From the NCBI GenBank assembly GCA_027382625.1, contig JAJKFJ010020724.1:1-64000 (forward strand): 64,000 nt of DNA. The letters run 5' to 3'. Positions 48,209-61,037 of this stretch are shown here, piece by piece (position 1 is the stretch's first letter; every line of letters begins with the position of its first letter). This stretch comes from Tetmemena sp. SeJ-2015 (Eukaryota; Ciliophora; Spirotrichea; Sporadotrichida; Oxytrichidae). The position numbers were made by a program, and so were the translations under genes. The notes under the pieces are model-generated. The model was not told where the DNA came from. It saw nothing but the letters and a program-made list of their open reading frames with translations, and did no database searches.

Positions 48209-51200
48209 ATGTTTGTAGATGCTCAACTACACCGCTAACACCAAAGCAAGTTCTTAAGGTCAAGCTAAGCAGAACTAACCATCTCAAGTCTGTGGATATA
48301 AATAATATTCACCTTTCCTCTTCTTGTTATATTTTAAGTCTCTTTCAAGCAGCAGCAACAAGAAAAGACTACTACAGCGAAAAGTGAAGTATTTTAGCCT
48401 GACTAATACGAGGAAGAGTCAAGCATGAAGAGATATTTCTGCCAAAATGTTCCCCAGCAAGAGTCGATCCTAACCTCAAAATCCTCAAAGGATCATCAAT
48501 AGATACTTTTTATAGGTTCCACAAATTTTATCACTAGCCTGAGTTTACACTTATGACCCAGTCCCTTCAGGGTGAGTAGGAGTCTAGAGCCTAAACCTTA
48601 CTCAAGTCCCTTACTCAACAGCAGCAGTTCTCCAAAGGTAACAACTAAACTCCAGTCTTCCCAGGAAAGGAGACAAGTGAACAGCATCATCCAGAGGAGG
48701 ATGGAGACGGTCTTAATCTTGGAAAGTTTGAGCAGGCTCCCTCTACTCAGTCCTCATTCAGTGTCTTCAATGATCACTATCAACGTGAGCCTTCACTCCA
48801 GCAGATCTACTCCTCACACTTGAATCAAGGACTTCAGCCTCTCTCATACCCTGCTGCTTCAAGCTACTCTCAAGGGCTTCATGATTTCTCAGTATTCGCT
48901 GACTACCACTTGAGTTTCGAGAATCAGTAATATTCTTAAGATCGCAGCCATGACTATCGAGCTCCAAGTAGAGCATCAACTCCAATTGACTGCAAGGACT
49001 CGCTCATGACTGACGAAGTCCTCACCTCAAAGCTTGGCGTAGAAGACTAGATTATCAAAAAGTACGATTTAGAGGAGGAGAATGAAGAGGAGGTGGAGGC
49101 TAGGAGAAGTTCAAAGTCGCCAGTCTCCTACCAACTCTCAGAAAGTTCAAGTCCCGAGAATGAGATCATGGCTGACGACTCTTAGCATCAGCAAGTTGCT
49201 GAGGAAGAAGTCAAAAGGGAAGAGAAAACTCCCTTTGCAAGTGGCAAACCAGTGATCAAGCCACTCAACTTTGATATTGGAAAGTTCTCAATGAACATTT
49301 TTGAATGATCTGTTGAGAGATGAGAGTCTCGAACTCGCAAAGCAAAGCATCCAACAGGGCAGAACGTTTAGAGAGTAGATAAAGGATAAGAGCCAAGAAT
49401 TGGAAATGATTATCGAGGAGGGCTCGTAAACTCAAAGGGACTTAAGTACTCTTCAGAAATTTGATGTGCCTTCTCTACCTGTGAGGAGGAGAACGTGCCT
49501 CAATAATAATTTGAATAAGATGCACTTTTTTACCACAGAAAGAACCTGAGTGAGGATGTCTCGAAGGTGTTTGCTTTCCAAGCACAGAAGAAGCAAGAGA
49601 GCGAGCTAACTGACCCTCAGCAGTTTTCTATGATGGATCATACTTGTGACGATATGAGCAGCGCCAACTTTGGAATTGAAGCCAACTCTTCTCTCTAGGG
49701 CAACACTCTTCATTTAAAGTGTATAAAGTAAAGATATTTAAGTTTCATGATGCGAACAGCATATAACAGTTGAAGTTCAGTGGCGTCAAGAAGGCCTGCC
49801 AAGGTATCAAGCCCTTCCACCCCTATAAGCAGCCTCAAAACAAGAGAACTCACTAGCAAAGGGACCTGCTAGAAGGCCCCTCCATCAGTGAACTCATCAT
49901 AAAGCTTGAAGCTGAAACTTAAATGCTTATGAGAAGTGGAATTTTATTATAGTTGAAAGGAGGGACATTATCCGCTCTAGTCAGTACTTCGAGTTCAAGA
50001 GGCTCCTCAACTTTTATATCTGCGATGAGGAACCTCGCCTTCCCTCCAAGAAGTAAGAACGAGCTCAGCAGCACAAAGAAGAAACTTCTGGCATCTAGTT
50101 GAGAAAAAAAATTATTAGATAGCTTTATTCTAATTGAGGCGCCACAAGAATCTTATAATCTCGTTTTATAAGAAGGGAAACTCAGCTTGCTTCAACCAGG
50201 CACCGAGAGAGCAATTCAAAATGAGACTTGTGAACAGATAAGGAAACCAAGGAGCCTCAGGTTGCGATCCCGCTCCTTTCTTCATCCAGCCTGCGTCTAT
50301 CTAGAATTCACTTATGCCACCTCCTCTTGCCCCAATTATAAATCCTCCTAAAATTATAAGCACAGTATTATAAGAATTCTTCCCGCCTTCGACGTACTCT
50401 TTCCCTAGTTGCAGCCCTCACTTCAGTAAACCGACGAAACCAACCTCTCAAGACTTGCTTCTTCTACTTCGCAGCTACAATAGAATAAGAATCCAGGACT
50501 TGAGGGAGGGGTGAGTACACTTTTGAGATTTGGAGAGATGTTGACTTCGGATCTCCCACAAGATTTTGAGAAGCTCACTTTGGACGAGTTGAGAGGCCCC
50601 TTCTCTGCAGCCACTGCTTATTCTATGATTGGCTAGAGAGAGCCAGAAGTGGAGAAAGAATCTCCTTAAAACAAGTATTAGCTCGCTCAGCAGGAGCAGA
50701 TGGTAATCGAGTCACTCACAGAAGTTATCCAAGCCAGTCATGTTCTCGAAGCTGCACGTAGTGAATTAGAAGGCAACCTGAACTCATCTCATGAAGTATT
50801 ATAGTATTAGGAATTTATAAGAGGAGTAGTAGAAAAGATGGGATGTGCTCAATCCTGAGGATTATGACGAGCAAGGTAACTTGATAAGAGCTGAGTTCGA
50901 GCCTGAAGATTTCCAGAAAGACGAAAGCGAGGACGAAATCGAGGTTGCTAATGAGCAGACCTCGACCTCCATGGTAGACGATCATCAAGCTCTTGATTAG
51001 AAGTCAAATTTTAAATTTTTGAAGATTAGTACGAGACTATGTAAGGGCAAGGCTAAGATGGTGCCATGCAGGGCATGTTCTCTCTCATTAGAAACACCCC
51101 AGTCTAATCTATTCAGGATTAGTGGAACTCTAAAATATTGAATGCCATTTCAAGTTGTCAATTATTTTCTCTCAGAAGAATCAGTTCGCAAGCTTCAAGG

Positions 51201-51832
51201 CGCCCAAGCACCCTCAGAGAAGGCAGGAAGAGTCCTCTAAAGATCTCCTCGCCTCCTTCAGTAGATCTAAGTTTGAAAGTTTGAAGGGGAAGTTCAGCTC
51301 CAAGTCAAACAGTGGTAGCAACTACAACTTTTTCGATTACCCCTCTGAGAATATCTTCAGTCCCTCTGCTACAGCCTCTTTCTCGAGTCAGCAGCATTAA
51401 CTTGAGTCAGGGATGCGAAGCCAACTCCCTTTGAGTCTCCAGGAGCGCTTCTATCCACAGAATTTCGGAAACACAGGCATGATGATGAATGGATCTAGTC
51501 TGAGCAATCAAGCATCCTCCTCCATCTTTGGCAACCAGAGTGCTCCCCAGTAGATGTCCTCTCTCCAATCTAATCAGCAGCAGTTTGGTGGTCACTAATT
51601 CGGTGGCGCCCTTTCCCAGCACTCTGATTTCCAAAGACTCGAAGGTGCTATGATAGCTCCACTATCTTTGCCTAATTTTCCTTAACAGTCGTCATCCTCT
51701 GCGTCTGTCAAGAGAGAGTAGGACCAAGTTTTCAAGATAGTGAGACCTGCTTCTGGCAAGGCTAAAGCAAAGAAGGCCACTGAGAAGAACTCTGCCTCGT
51801 AGAAGAGAACAGACGCCAAGAGAATGAGATGA
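48209..51832 (+). CDS. Large Gln/Ser-rich protein of unknown function
   Basis: The probable start is ATG 48209 (MFVDAQLHRQHQSKFLRSS), in frame with the polyglutamine stretch at 48350. Coding character continues in several frames, indicating unresolved introns or IESs (near 48530-48600, 49290-49320, 49535-49560, 50100-50160, 51100-51160). Recognisable blocks are acidic (YDLEEENEEEVEARR near 49065), helical (ELAKQSIQQGRTFREQIKDK near 49335) and Gln/Phe/Ser-rich (51380-51720). The end is basic: KAKAKKATEKNS, then KRTDAKRMR-TGA at 51830. Low-complexity composition suggests a disordered regulator or scaffold. No domain was identified. Confidence 0.6.
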
Positions 51833-52249
51833 GCTACTGAGTCTGCTCGAGCTTTGAATCTATTTGGTACGAATATAGCTTTGTGCCTTACAATATATAG
51901 AGTATATTACCTTTGAGTAATTTGAGTAAATATTTGGACTGAGAACTATTGCTATGTCAAAGAAGTGGAGCCATCTTAGTCAGGCAATTTAAATTTAATT
52001 TCAATCATTTCACTCTACAAATACTATATTTATTCAATTTACATTGAATTGCTAATTATAAAGAGGAAGCTAAAATATTTTGCAATCATTTTGTGTGTCT
52101 ATTTGTTCTAGGTTTATTAAATTCCTGATTCTCAATTTCTCTTTATCCAAAAATCATTATGAAGCTGCTATTCAAAATGTTAAATAACAATCAAAATAAT
52201 TATAGACCTGCTCAATAAATTTATCTACTGCTGCCTGGTTCACAAGTCT
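51833..52249. other. AT-rich spacer between convergent genes
   Basis: About 420 bp of AT-rich DNA between two convergently oriented genes. Nothing coding or repeated was recognised. Confidence 0.55.
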
Positions 52250-54096
52250 TCATTGAAAGGAGGTCCCACAAAATATAAACAAAATAAAATGTAATTTATT
52301 TATTTTATAATATTATATTATATTTTAATGAGGCTCCTCGAATTGCTCATCCGAGAAGTGGGCTGTCTTCTACTGCTGCTGGTAGTACTGGTACTCCCTG
52401 TGGAGGTGTTCATTCCCTTCATAAAACCCATCTGCCGGTTCAGCTGGCTTGGGCGGGAACGCCTGATGGTAAAGTCCAAACAAGAATGGAGCCACGAACG
52501 ACAAGATTATTATTCCCCTATATAGATAATAAATATAAAATAAATAAATAAAAATAATTTATTATATTTATATTTAATTTATTATATTATTATTTATAAT
52601 TATTCCAATGACAAGGGACTTGAGTCTACCGAAGCACTTCTGCTTGAAGGTGAGCTTCTTGGCCTCTTCGACCTTCTTGTCGATCATCTTCTCGAAGGTG
52701 CACAGGAACATCTTCAGCCTCTTCTCCCCGATGTACTTCAGCGCCTCCATGTAGTTCTTCTTCTTCTCCTCCTCCGGGGATAGAGAAGACTGAACCAGTA
52801 GTGGCTCCACTGGTTGGATTGGCTACTCCACAATCTCATCCTGTGGGTTATCTGGATTGTCAGGGTCAGGAATCGCTTGTTGGATTGGCTCTATCTGGGC
52901 CTGAGGTTCTAATTGCAGCTCCTCAATTTTAGGTCTTTCAGAGGCTATCAACTCACAGATCATCTGACTGCGATGAGACAGTTTCTGGAAACGCTTCATC
53001 ATAAAAAAATGAGGTGATCGTATGTATGCAGGTGTGTGTGTTTCATTTTGCCTTTGAGTTCCTCAAGAGGGTGGACGTCTATCATGCGAGACACAGCCAG
53101 GATGAAGTTGAACAAGTTCTAGAAGATGACCACTAGCATTTGGAACTAAAGACAAAGTGTAAGTCATATTAAGAAGTGGGGTTACGATTTCGTGATAGGT
53201 GAGGTCCATGAAGATCTGTCTCTCGTTGAGGAACTGCACTATCTGGTTGTCCAGCTCACCTTCCTTGGGCATCTTCATATACACTGAGATGTAGATCGCA
53301 ACCAGCAGAGAAGATAAGGACACCTGCTTCGCCAACACTTACTACATGAGAATTATTATCAAAGGGAAATGGGAGATACGTGTTTATCGATCATGAAGAA
53401 GATGAGGAAGAAGAAGACTGAGTACTGCATGATCACTCCGAAGGCCATGAAGTACTTCTGGGCGTGGGGGAATGCACCCCCTCTTTGCTTCAATTCCTCC
53501 TGTGGGATGACCATCTAGTGCTTGTCGTAGATGTCTCTGAACGATGGGCTGGTTAGGATCTCTCTCATCTCCTGGATCTGCTCCTATGTGCATCATATTA
53601 TGAAATACATTGAATGTGTAGAAGACGTATTTGCCAGAGAGGATATTGGCATGAGTGTACAAGTGTATTTCTTCATCTTGCCTGTTTTCAATTTCATTGC
53701 AGGCCTGCTCCACTTGCGAGTAGGTGGCATTCCTTTGCAGCGACAAGATCTGATAAAAGTTCTTGGGTCTATCTATAGCAAATCCATTGTCAACTCTCAT
53801 CATCACTCATCGTCTATTTTCTGCTTACCTTTGGAGTTGAGGAGGTTGAAGAGGTCGTAGCCGACGAAGGCGAAGAAGATGACGATAAGCAGGACGAGTC
53901 TGCGGCCGACTGACCACTTCTTCTTGCCGATGATTTTCCCTTGGATGGTCTGGATGATGATCATCCTTAGGATGTTGCTCTAGTCACCCCCGCCCTTCGG
54001 ACTGGGTGGCTTAGATGGGTCTTGGTTAAACCCATGTCATAAAGTAGAAGCGATACATGTGCGTATACATGTCATCTATTGGAGTTTAGCAGACAT
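52250..54096 (-). CDS. Membrane protein with a J-like domain
   Basis: The N-terminus is near 54096 but its first exon joins are unresolved. A basic segment and a transmembrane helix, RRLVLLIVIFFAFVGYDLF (about 53890-53840), precede a J-like fold: NFYQILSLQRNATYSQVEQA (53780-53720) and, after a frame break near 53590, MREILTSPSFRDIYDKHQM. The loop expected to carry HPD has no such tripeptide. Two more hydrophobic segments follow (YFMAFGVIMQYSVFFFLIFF near 53450; LSSLLVAIYISVYM near 53310), then an acidic/Gln-rich linker, and after an IES the helix GIIILSFVAPFLFGLYHQAF. A GT-AG intron lies near 53150-53190. The TGA at 52250-52252 lies past an AT-rich stretch, so the end is provisional. Confidence 0.65.
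52509..52606 (-). other. IES in J-like gene, pointer GGAATAAT
   Basis: ATTATTCC (+ strand) at 52509-52516 and 52599-52606. Removing 90 bp of almost pure A/T joins RLKSLVIGI to IILSFVAPFLFGLYHQ, completing a transmembrane helix. Confidence 0.92.
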
Positions 54097-54218
54097 TTTA
54101 AATATTTTACTTTAATCACAACAAATAGTTGCTACTTTCAAGTGTGAGAAGAGAGTTAGGATAGTTTAGTGAAATTTGAAAATGCTCTTTCTCTCTATCA
54201 ATGAGATTTTCTTGTCTA

Positions 54219-57200
54219 TCAAGGCTGGTTGAAGGAGTAGAGATACTCCCACATATTTGAAAAGTCATCATACTTATCTACTTTATAGGGTGATGGCTGG
54301 TTGCTATTGCTCTGCAAACATTGATATCAACTATAATTGGATAAATTTTTTAAGTGTGCACACCCAGAGGGAATATGGTATCGATGGTAAGCTTGAACAT
54401 GTCGTCTATCATCCGCGGCAACAGCATTTTCAAAAGACTGCTCGACTCTTCAATCCTTAAAATAAACCCATGAAATATACATAATACTTCATTTATTCGA
54501 ATGCAGGGGTTGGTATTGACCTCTATGAGGTAGGACTGGTAGTCCTCATCGATTATAAAGTCATAGCCGATCAGCTCGAAGGTGAACTTCTGGAACTTGA
54601 GCTTGCTCTTCACAGCCTTTAGACTGTGCACGATCAACTAATTATGCTAACTTTCCAATTTCTGCTTGATCTCATTCCCACTGAGCCCCTCTTTGTTCTC
54701 TGGCTGTGTTGCCAAGAAGTCCTACAGAAAGATCAAAAAGAACTAAACCAAGAATAGTACTTACAGCTAATTCTTGCAGGGAGATTTAATTGCCGTCTTC
54801 AAACTTGCCATAGTTGTCTGAGAATTTTGAATGGCGTTGTTCGTTAAGTGCACATAAATCTTGTCCAGGTTCTCCTCTGATAGGTTATATCCTCACAGCT
54901 TGTCCTCACATAGCACTCTCTAAAGAAGGAATAATTAAATCTTTGCTTACTTGAAGACGTAGCATTTCTAATCATAGTTGAGGAGAACCCAAATCCTGAC
55001 ATCGAACTTCCTGTTCTTGAACAAGAGAGGCCTCTCTATGTACTTCTGAACCACGAAGGCGTAGCTCTTCAGCTTCTGCACAGTCGCCTAATCCTGAGTG
55101 CTCTATTTCTGCTGTAGTGGCATTTGGCTTTGAGCTCCCTCCTCAAAAGCTGCATACCCCTTCCCTGAAGGAGCTAAACTAATCCAATCATAGATAATAA
55201 GGAGAAATCCGACTTCATAATTTAATGTTGACTCATCAAGATTATGATTGAGATTGCCTAAGTTCAAAGCACTTTCTTACTTATTGCTGTTGTTATTTGC
55301 CACAAGCGTTTTCTTATTGGTCTCTTTCATAGGAGAGACCTAGCCTGGGTTACTGATAGAGAGCTTGATGTCATAGTACTCAAAGAGGATTTGTTTCAGC
55401 TCCTCCATCGTCTTGAATATGTGGATGCCTCTCCCTCTATAATAACCTAACACTACTTTGAAGATAATTTATTTAGTGTGCTCTATTAAGTCCTGTGGGT
55501 TTCAAGAGCCAGATGTTCTTCCTATCATGTGAGGTCTTGAGCAGCTTGTACAGATTGGAAGTCTTATAAGCCTTCCTATCTTAGGAGCTCTGGTAGCTCT
55601 GAAGTTTGAGAGTGAGTTCCTCAGTTGTGAGGTTCAGATTCTGCTCTATAATCTTGAAGGCGCCTTTGAAGAGATCATACTGCTCGTAGAAGAAGTCAGA
55701 CTTGAAGTCCATTATGAAAGTAAGAGGCAGGAAATCGAAGACGTTCAAGGCAACTTTGTCGCAGTAAGAGCGCATGTTGGAGAATATCAAATCCTTGGTG
55801 GTCAGGTTTTCATGGCCGGAGATGTGATTAACCATCTGCTTGGATCCATACTTACTCAGGAACTCATACTTGAGGCCATTCGAGAAGGGCTGCCACTTGA
55901 AACTGAAGAGGTTGTCATAGCTTGAGGTCTCCTCCCAAATGACTTGTGAGCTCTCCTAGTTTACAAGCCTGGTGTTCAGTATCCTCCTTATGATCCAGTG
56001 GTTGTTCCCCTCCTTGATTATGAACTTGAAAGGTGCTCCCTTGTTCTAGATCTGTTGCGCAAGCTAGTTATACTTGGCCTTGGCCTCTTACCTTTAAATC
56101 TACCTCTGTTCAAACTCCTTCTGAGCATCCTCATAGGGATTGATCAACCTCCTTGGCTGTCTAATCTAGACTAGGGGTTGCTGATTCTAGCCTAGAGGGT
56201 TCATGGGAGTGGTTTGCGACTGCAAGGAGGAGTAGTCCTTGTTTTCTAGCTTACTTTCCTCAGTCACGCTCTCTTGGATGATGTTGTTGCGCTCCATCAA
56301 AAGTCTTTGATTGACCCTAGTACCTGCCTAGGAACAGGAGATAGTTAGCCTATCTGACTTTTGCTTCAGAGTGCTTCCTTGCCGCTGTGATAAGTCTCTT
56401 AGATTAATAGAGAGAGAAATTATTCAATCGCTATATTCAGATTCAAAGCAAGCTACTGATTGGTGTCATTAAAAATTGAGCATTTTAAATACTTCAAAGT
56501 CATTAAGGTTAGAGCTGTTGAGTGAGTCTCTTCCACGGTTGAGGTTCTGTAGCATCGTAGTCTAAGAACTAGAGCCACTAAAGACTTTCCCTCTCTGGTT
56601 CAGCTGGATGAAAGAATTAGAGCTTCTACCAGGCATGCCATCTGAGAGCGTGTTAGAGTAACCACTACTCATGTTAGTGGAGGTGGTGGAGAGGCCTTAC
56701 TTTTGAATTAGGATCTTACCCTCTCCATCATATTTCTAAGCACCCTCTGCCCCACAGTATTCCTCCATACCTCCACTCTTCTGAATTAAAGCAGGGAGGT
56801 GCTGGCTGTTTAAGTTTGAGGTGCCTGAGAATGAACTCTTCTCAGAGGCGAATCCGTTGTTCTTAGATCGGTTTACAAACTGTGTATCTTTCTTGTTCTG
56901 AATAAGCAAAGTCAATCATTTATTTTCTCTTTTTGAATAAGCACCCTATTGATAACCAAGCTCTAGTCAAGAGGGAGTTCTTAGTCCTGGACTTTAATCT
57001 AGGATTGATGGTTGTTATCTTGGCTGATATTCACTGCGAAGGCTGCTGAAGTTATTCCCTCATAATTATTCTGGTAGACTTGGCCCTCCTCTCTCGCTCT
57101 TCGCTCTTCAGAGAACTCCTTGTCAGTCAGTGACTTCTATAAAGTCTTTAACCTTAAAAATAAATATAAAGATCATTCTTATTTAGTCTTGAGTCGTGAG

Positions 57201-59454
57201 CGATTTCCTGTAAAGAGACTTTGAACTTCATCATTCTAAGAGAGTGGATTCAGCCTCTCTTGCTATTGGAGTTGGAGCAAGTTAGAGCCCTTCTTGAAAT
57301 CCTAACCTGGGGTTCGATATAGAGAAGGTCTATCTCGTGGATTATAGTCCAGCTGGTTTTATGTGCTTTATAAGATATAAAGAAAGAATTGAAAATTAAA
57401 TTTAATCTTAGCTCTCATTCTATATCTATTATTGGCTGCTCATTTATGCTCCTTGGTTGAGTTATGAAGCTATGGATTATAAAAGATAAATCAATTATTG
57501 AAATTTTATTTGAGGATATCTTCCTTTGAAAGTGATTGGAGCCAGTGAGGTTTTGTATCACCAGGGCAGTCGAAATTTCCTCCTCGTTGAAGTCCCTCAG
57601 ATTCTTGATTTTAAACAGGATGTTGCCTCCTCCGAAGTTTGCAATGTCAAAGTCATTTACCACACTTTACAAAATGAAATATTGACTATGATGTTCATAC
57701 TTTACTCAACCCTTCTCTTTCTAGGGACACTCATTCCATAAATGAAAGATTGATAAAGTACGCTTTCTAAGCTTGAGATTCCATTTTTGAGCACGTTCTA
57801 TGCATCCAGCTTCTACTTCCTGATCTCAGTGTAGCTGAAGAGGTGGCCTCCATTCTTCTGGCCCATTTTATTTTTCCTCTGAGCTGCTTCACTGAGCGCC
57901 CCAGCTATTCTCTTGTTCAAGCTCTCAGCAGCCCCCAACCCTCTATTCAAACTCTGATTCAGCTAGTCATTGTTATTGCCATTATTTATCTTGCTCGTGT
58001 TAACAGACGACTACTAAGGCTGCTAGCTCTACTGAGAGATGATCTGTTGAATAGTTGAGAGGGAGGAGTTCTTGCCATTGGTGAGGTTGCTCTTTAGATT
58101 CAGTCCACTAAGAGGCGATTGAAGTTGATTCTTAGAGTAGCCTAGGAATTTCTCAGACTGGTTATCCCCGAAATTGGAGATCGCATAAGTAATGTTACTA
58201 TTAGTACCCTCATGGTTGAGTCCAAGCTTCCCACCTGAGAGTAAATTCTTGATGTTGCTACCAGAGAGTGAAAACTCTTTGGCCTTGTAGAGAGCTGAAC
58301 TATCCACTGTGGATTTCAAACCACCCTGGTTGAACTTATCTAAAGCATGCTGTGGCTAAGAAAGAACCTGGCCTGCTCTAATCTGGCTATTCGGGTGGTA
58401 GATATTCTTCCTGACCGACTTCAAACTCTGAAACTCATTCTTCTATCTTTGCTTTTGGCTTTGCGTGTTCTGCTTGAGGAATTTGTTGTTAGCGTTTTGA
58501 TTGAAGCCATAGGCGTTGCCACTACCAGCCTCTGAAACTTGATGCTGATTCTGATTCTGATTCAATGGGAGCTTGAAATAGTGTTGCTGGCTCTTTCCAC
58601 TCTCAGTGTTGGGAGACTTTTAATTGAGCAGCTGAATGAATGCAGAGTTGTCACTTATTATCTACTAATGTTAATGGAGATGGTGCTATCTATTTATGAA
58701 ATGACAGTATAGAATCATTTTAAAATAATCTCATTCCAGATTTATCGTCCCTGGTAAGTCCCAGGCTTTGGAAAGAGAGCAGTGGATCGCCTTAGACCAA
58801 GCCATTTTGAGAAGTGGAGAAGGTGCTTTGGAAAGTGCTGCCGCCAAACTTAGACAAATGCGCCAGGTCTTAATTGCTGAAATTTACCTAGCCCTGTGTT
58901 AGATACTACTACTGTTGATGCTAGTTGGCTGGGTTGAAATGTTATAAGTTTGGATTTGGATTGGAGTTAGTGTTCAAAAGGATCGAGCCACTCTTAATTT
59001 GGTCTGCGAATCTAGTCAGGTTAGTCACAGACTTCTGATTCTTCAGCTCCTGTGTCTATATCTATAAAAGGGAAAAAGTGGATCCAGTATTAAGATTAGG
59101 TTTAGTAATCTAGGGTAGGACAGTTGTCCCTTAACTATAGTGCTACTGTTGATCGATACTCCCAAGATGATTATAGTTCTTAGTGCTAATTTCTTGCAGT
59201 TGTGGATTCAAGTTCTTAATTTCTGAGAACGGTAACTAACTCCCCTCCTTGATCTTGCTAGAGGATTGTAAAATCGCTTAGCCGGTTTGTAGTTTCATGC
59301 TCCCCATGTGGTTACTCTCATAGGGTGGGAGATTGGAAGAGGAGCTGCTTGCCTTTAACTACTTCTGACTCTATGTTCCACTCTGCTGTGAGTTCCTATT
59401 GAGGAAGTTGTGTTGCTGCTCCTCCTGCGCGTGTGAATATAGCTTTGATGTCAT
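54219..59454 (-). CDS. Tubulin tyrosine ligase-like (TTLL) enzyme with long Gln/Asn-rich N-terminus
   Basis: ATP-grasp enzyme adding glutamate or glycine to tubulin tails of cilia and cortical microtubules. Start MTSKLYSHAQEEQQHNF at 59454. A very long, low-complexity Gln/Ser/Asn-rich region runs to about 56.2 kb. The TTL domain then shows NIWLLKPTGLNRAH (55510), RGRGIHIFKTMEEL (about 55430), QKYIERPLLFKNRKFDVRIW (about 55030), HLTNNAIQ (54830), FELIGYDFIIDED (54580) and YLIEVNTNPC (54530), the last holding the metal/ATP-binding Asn. After the IES it reads NPCIEESSSLLKMLLPRMID. A C-terminal block, YKVDKYDDFSNMWEYLYSF, ends at TGA 54219 after another unresolved break. Several GT-AG introns or IESs interrupt the N-terminal half. 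Confidence 0.93.
54452..54502 (-). other. IES in TTLL, pointer ATT
   Basis: AAT (+ strand) at 54452-54454 and 54500-54502. Removing 48 bp converts the tail after EVNTNPCI into EESSSLLKMLLPRMIDD, the usual continuation after the TTL NPC motif. Confidence 0.82.
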
Positions 59455-59669
59455 TTATGAAATAAAAAATTTACTACGATTATATTAGAAACAGTGAAGA
59501 AATGATAATGTGAGGAGATATATTTATCTCGTTTCTGTTTACTTAAAATTCCACTTCGATTTGAACGAATTGGGGCTCATTTTTGATTTTCTGGCTCATT
59601 TTTTTGACTTTCTGGTCAGTATTTTAACATTTTAGGTCAGACAAAGTGTAATTTAAAAGAATTTAATCT
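59455..59669. promoter_or_regulatory. Short divergent intergenic region (TTLL / unknown gene)
   Basis: Only 215 bp separate the start codons of two divergent genes. A local repeat, TTTTTGA(T/C)TTTCTGG(C/T)CA, occurs twice at about 59581-59614. A shared promoter region is an inference; in the macronucleus the genes may lie on separate chromosomes. Confidence 0.35.
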
Positions 59670-60863
59670 ATGGTGGAGAAAAGCGGAGAAGCATCTGCAG
59701 CCTAAGCTACTTTAAGCTCAAAGCCTGAAGCCGACAAAATTTTCAGTAGTCAAATGGAGCAGATAGAAAAACTGGCGCAGAGGACGACGGGTGCCCCCGA
59801 TTCTAAACTAGAGCAGTTGCATAACTTCGTGAATCACACAGATAACTTGCGCTATACAGATCAGGAAATGTTCGACCTCTTTCAATCCTATAGATCCTTA
59901 AAATGCACAAGAGTATTTCATGCATCTTAATTTTAAGATTGAAGAAGGGAACGGGAGTTCACTCAAAGCTGAAGGATCTGTCGCGAGTGAAGCAGGAGCA
60001 GCTATACAACGAGTTCATAAGCTGGTCGCAGAAACACCCACAGTTCCAGGAATATGTGAAGCAAAACTACTCTAAACTTTATGAGGAGTCATTCTTCAGC
60101 TAGGAAAAGTTCCCAGAGAAGTACACACTCTCAGATCGAGAACTCGAGTACTAACTCCTCCTCAATGGCTATCCATTCATCGAGAATGAGCTTCCTATTT
60201 TATTTTTAGCTATCAGCAAGTGGGTGGAATAGTCACCTTTGGGTTGATGGTTTTCGCGGCCAGAAAACTCAGAAAGAGTACAGAGAGACTCAGCTTTAAG
60301 CGTGTAGGTGGGCTTGTCACGCTCGGTCTAAACCAATTAAGTTAATGTGTATGAGTGAGTGTGTATGAATGTATGTGTATTCTCAATCGTCCTATTTAAA
60401 GTTTAACATTCTGGGTTGCGAATCAGGAGATCAAGAAATTTAACTACCGCTACCATGGGCATCTGGATTACTATGAGAAGTCAAGAAGATAAATGAATAA
60501 GTGCATGCTTTAATTTCTTATGTATTTTTTCTAAGTCAAAGAACTTCTTCATGATGAGTGAGCGACTTTTCTACATATACATGGACATCGAGAAGAATCA
60601 TCCACTTATTTAAAAATTCCAAAGCATATCTTTCATCCTGAGGTGTTTAAGGGAGAAGAGCTTAAGATGGTAGAGGATCTGCACTTCAATCAGAGATATA
60701 TATTTTAGTTTCTTAGAATCAAGTGAAGTTGAATATGAGGATGGACAAGTACAGAAAGGCAGAGGAGAGAGAGATCAAGGAGGAGGTACTGAGGGAGATT
60801 AAGGAGTAAGTAGACAGAACCGCAGCAGGCTAGTCTAATGTTTCCAGAGATAGAGATCTATGA
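59670..60863 (+). CDS. Unrecognised membrane protein
   Basis: ATG 59670 (MVEKSGEASAAQATLSSKPE) opens a helical, charged N-terminal region. Interruptions near 59900-59940, 60190-60210, 60330-60410 and 60490-60540 are probably IESs or introns. One hydrophobic segment, QQVGGIVTFGLMVFAARKL (about 60210-60270), is followed by basic residues. Later segments include KNFFMMSERLFYIYMDIEKN (60540-60600), and a charged C-terminus ends SNVSRDRDL-TGA with TAA/TAG as Gln. No family was identified. Confidence 0.6.
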
Positions 60864-61037
60864 ATGAACTCTTCCATGTCCTTTTGCAGCCAGAAGGACG
60901 TGGAGTATTTAAATCTTAAGCAAACTATTGATCCGAAATTATCTTTCGCTGAATTATGAGACCACCTCCTTCTCATTTTAAGAATTTTACGATTATAATT
61001 AGAATGCGACATTAGATTAAATAAGAGAACTATAAAG

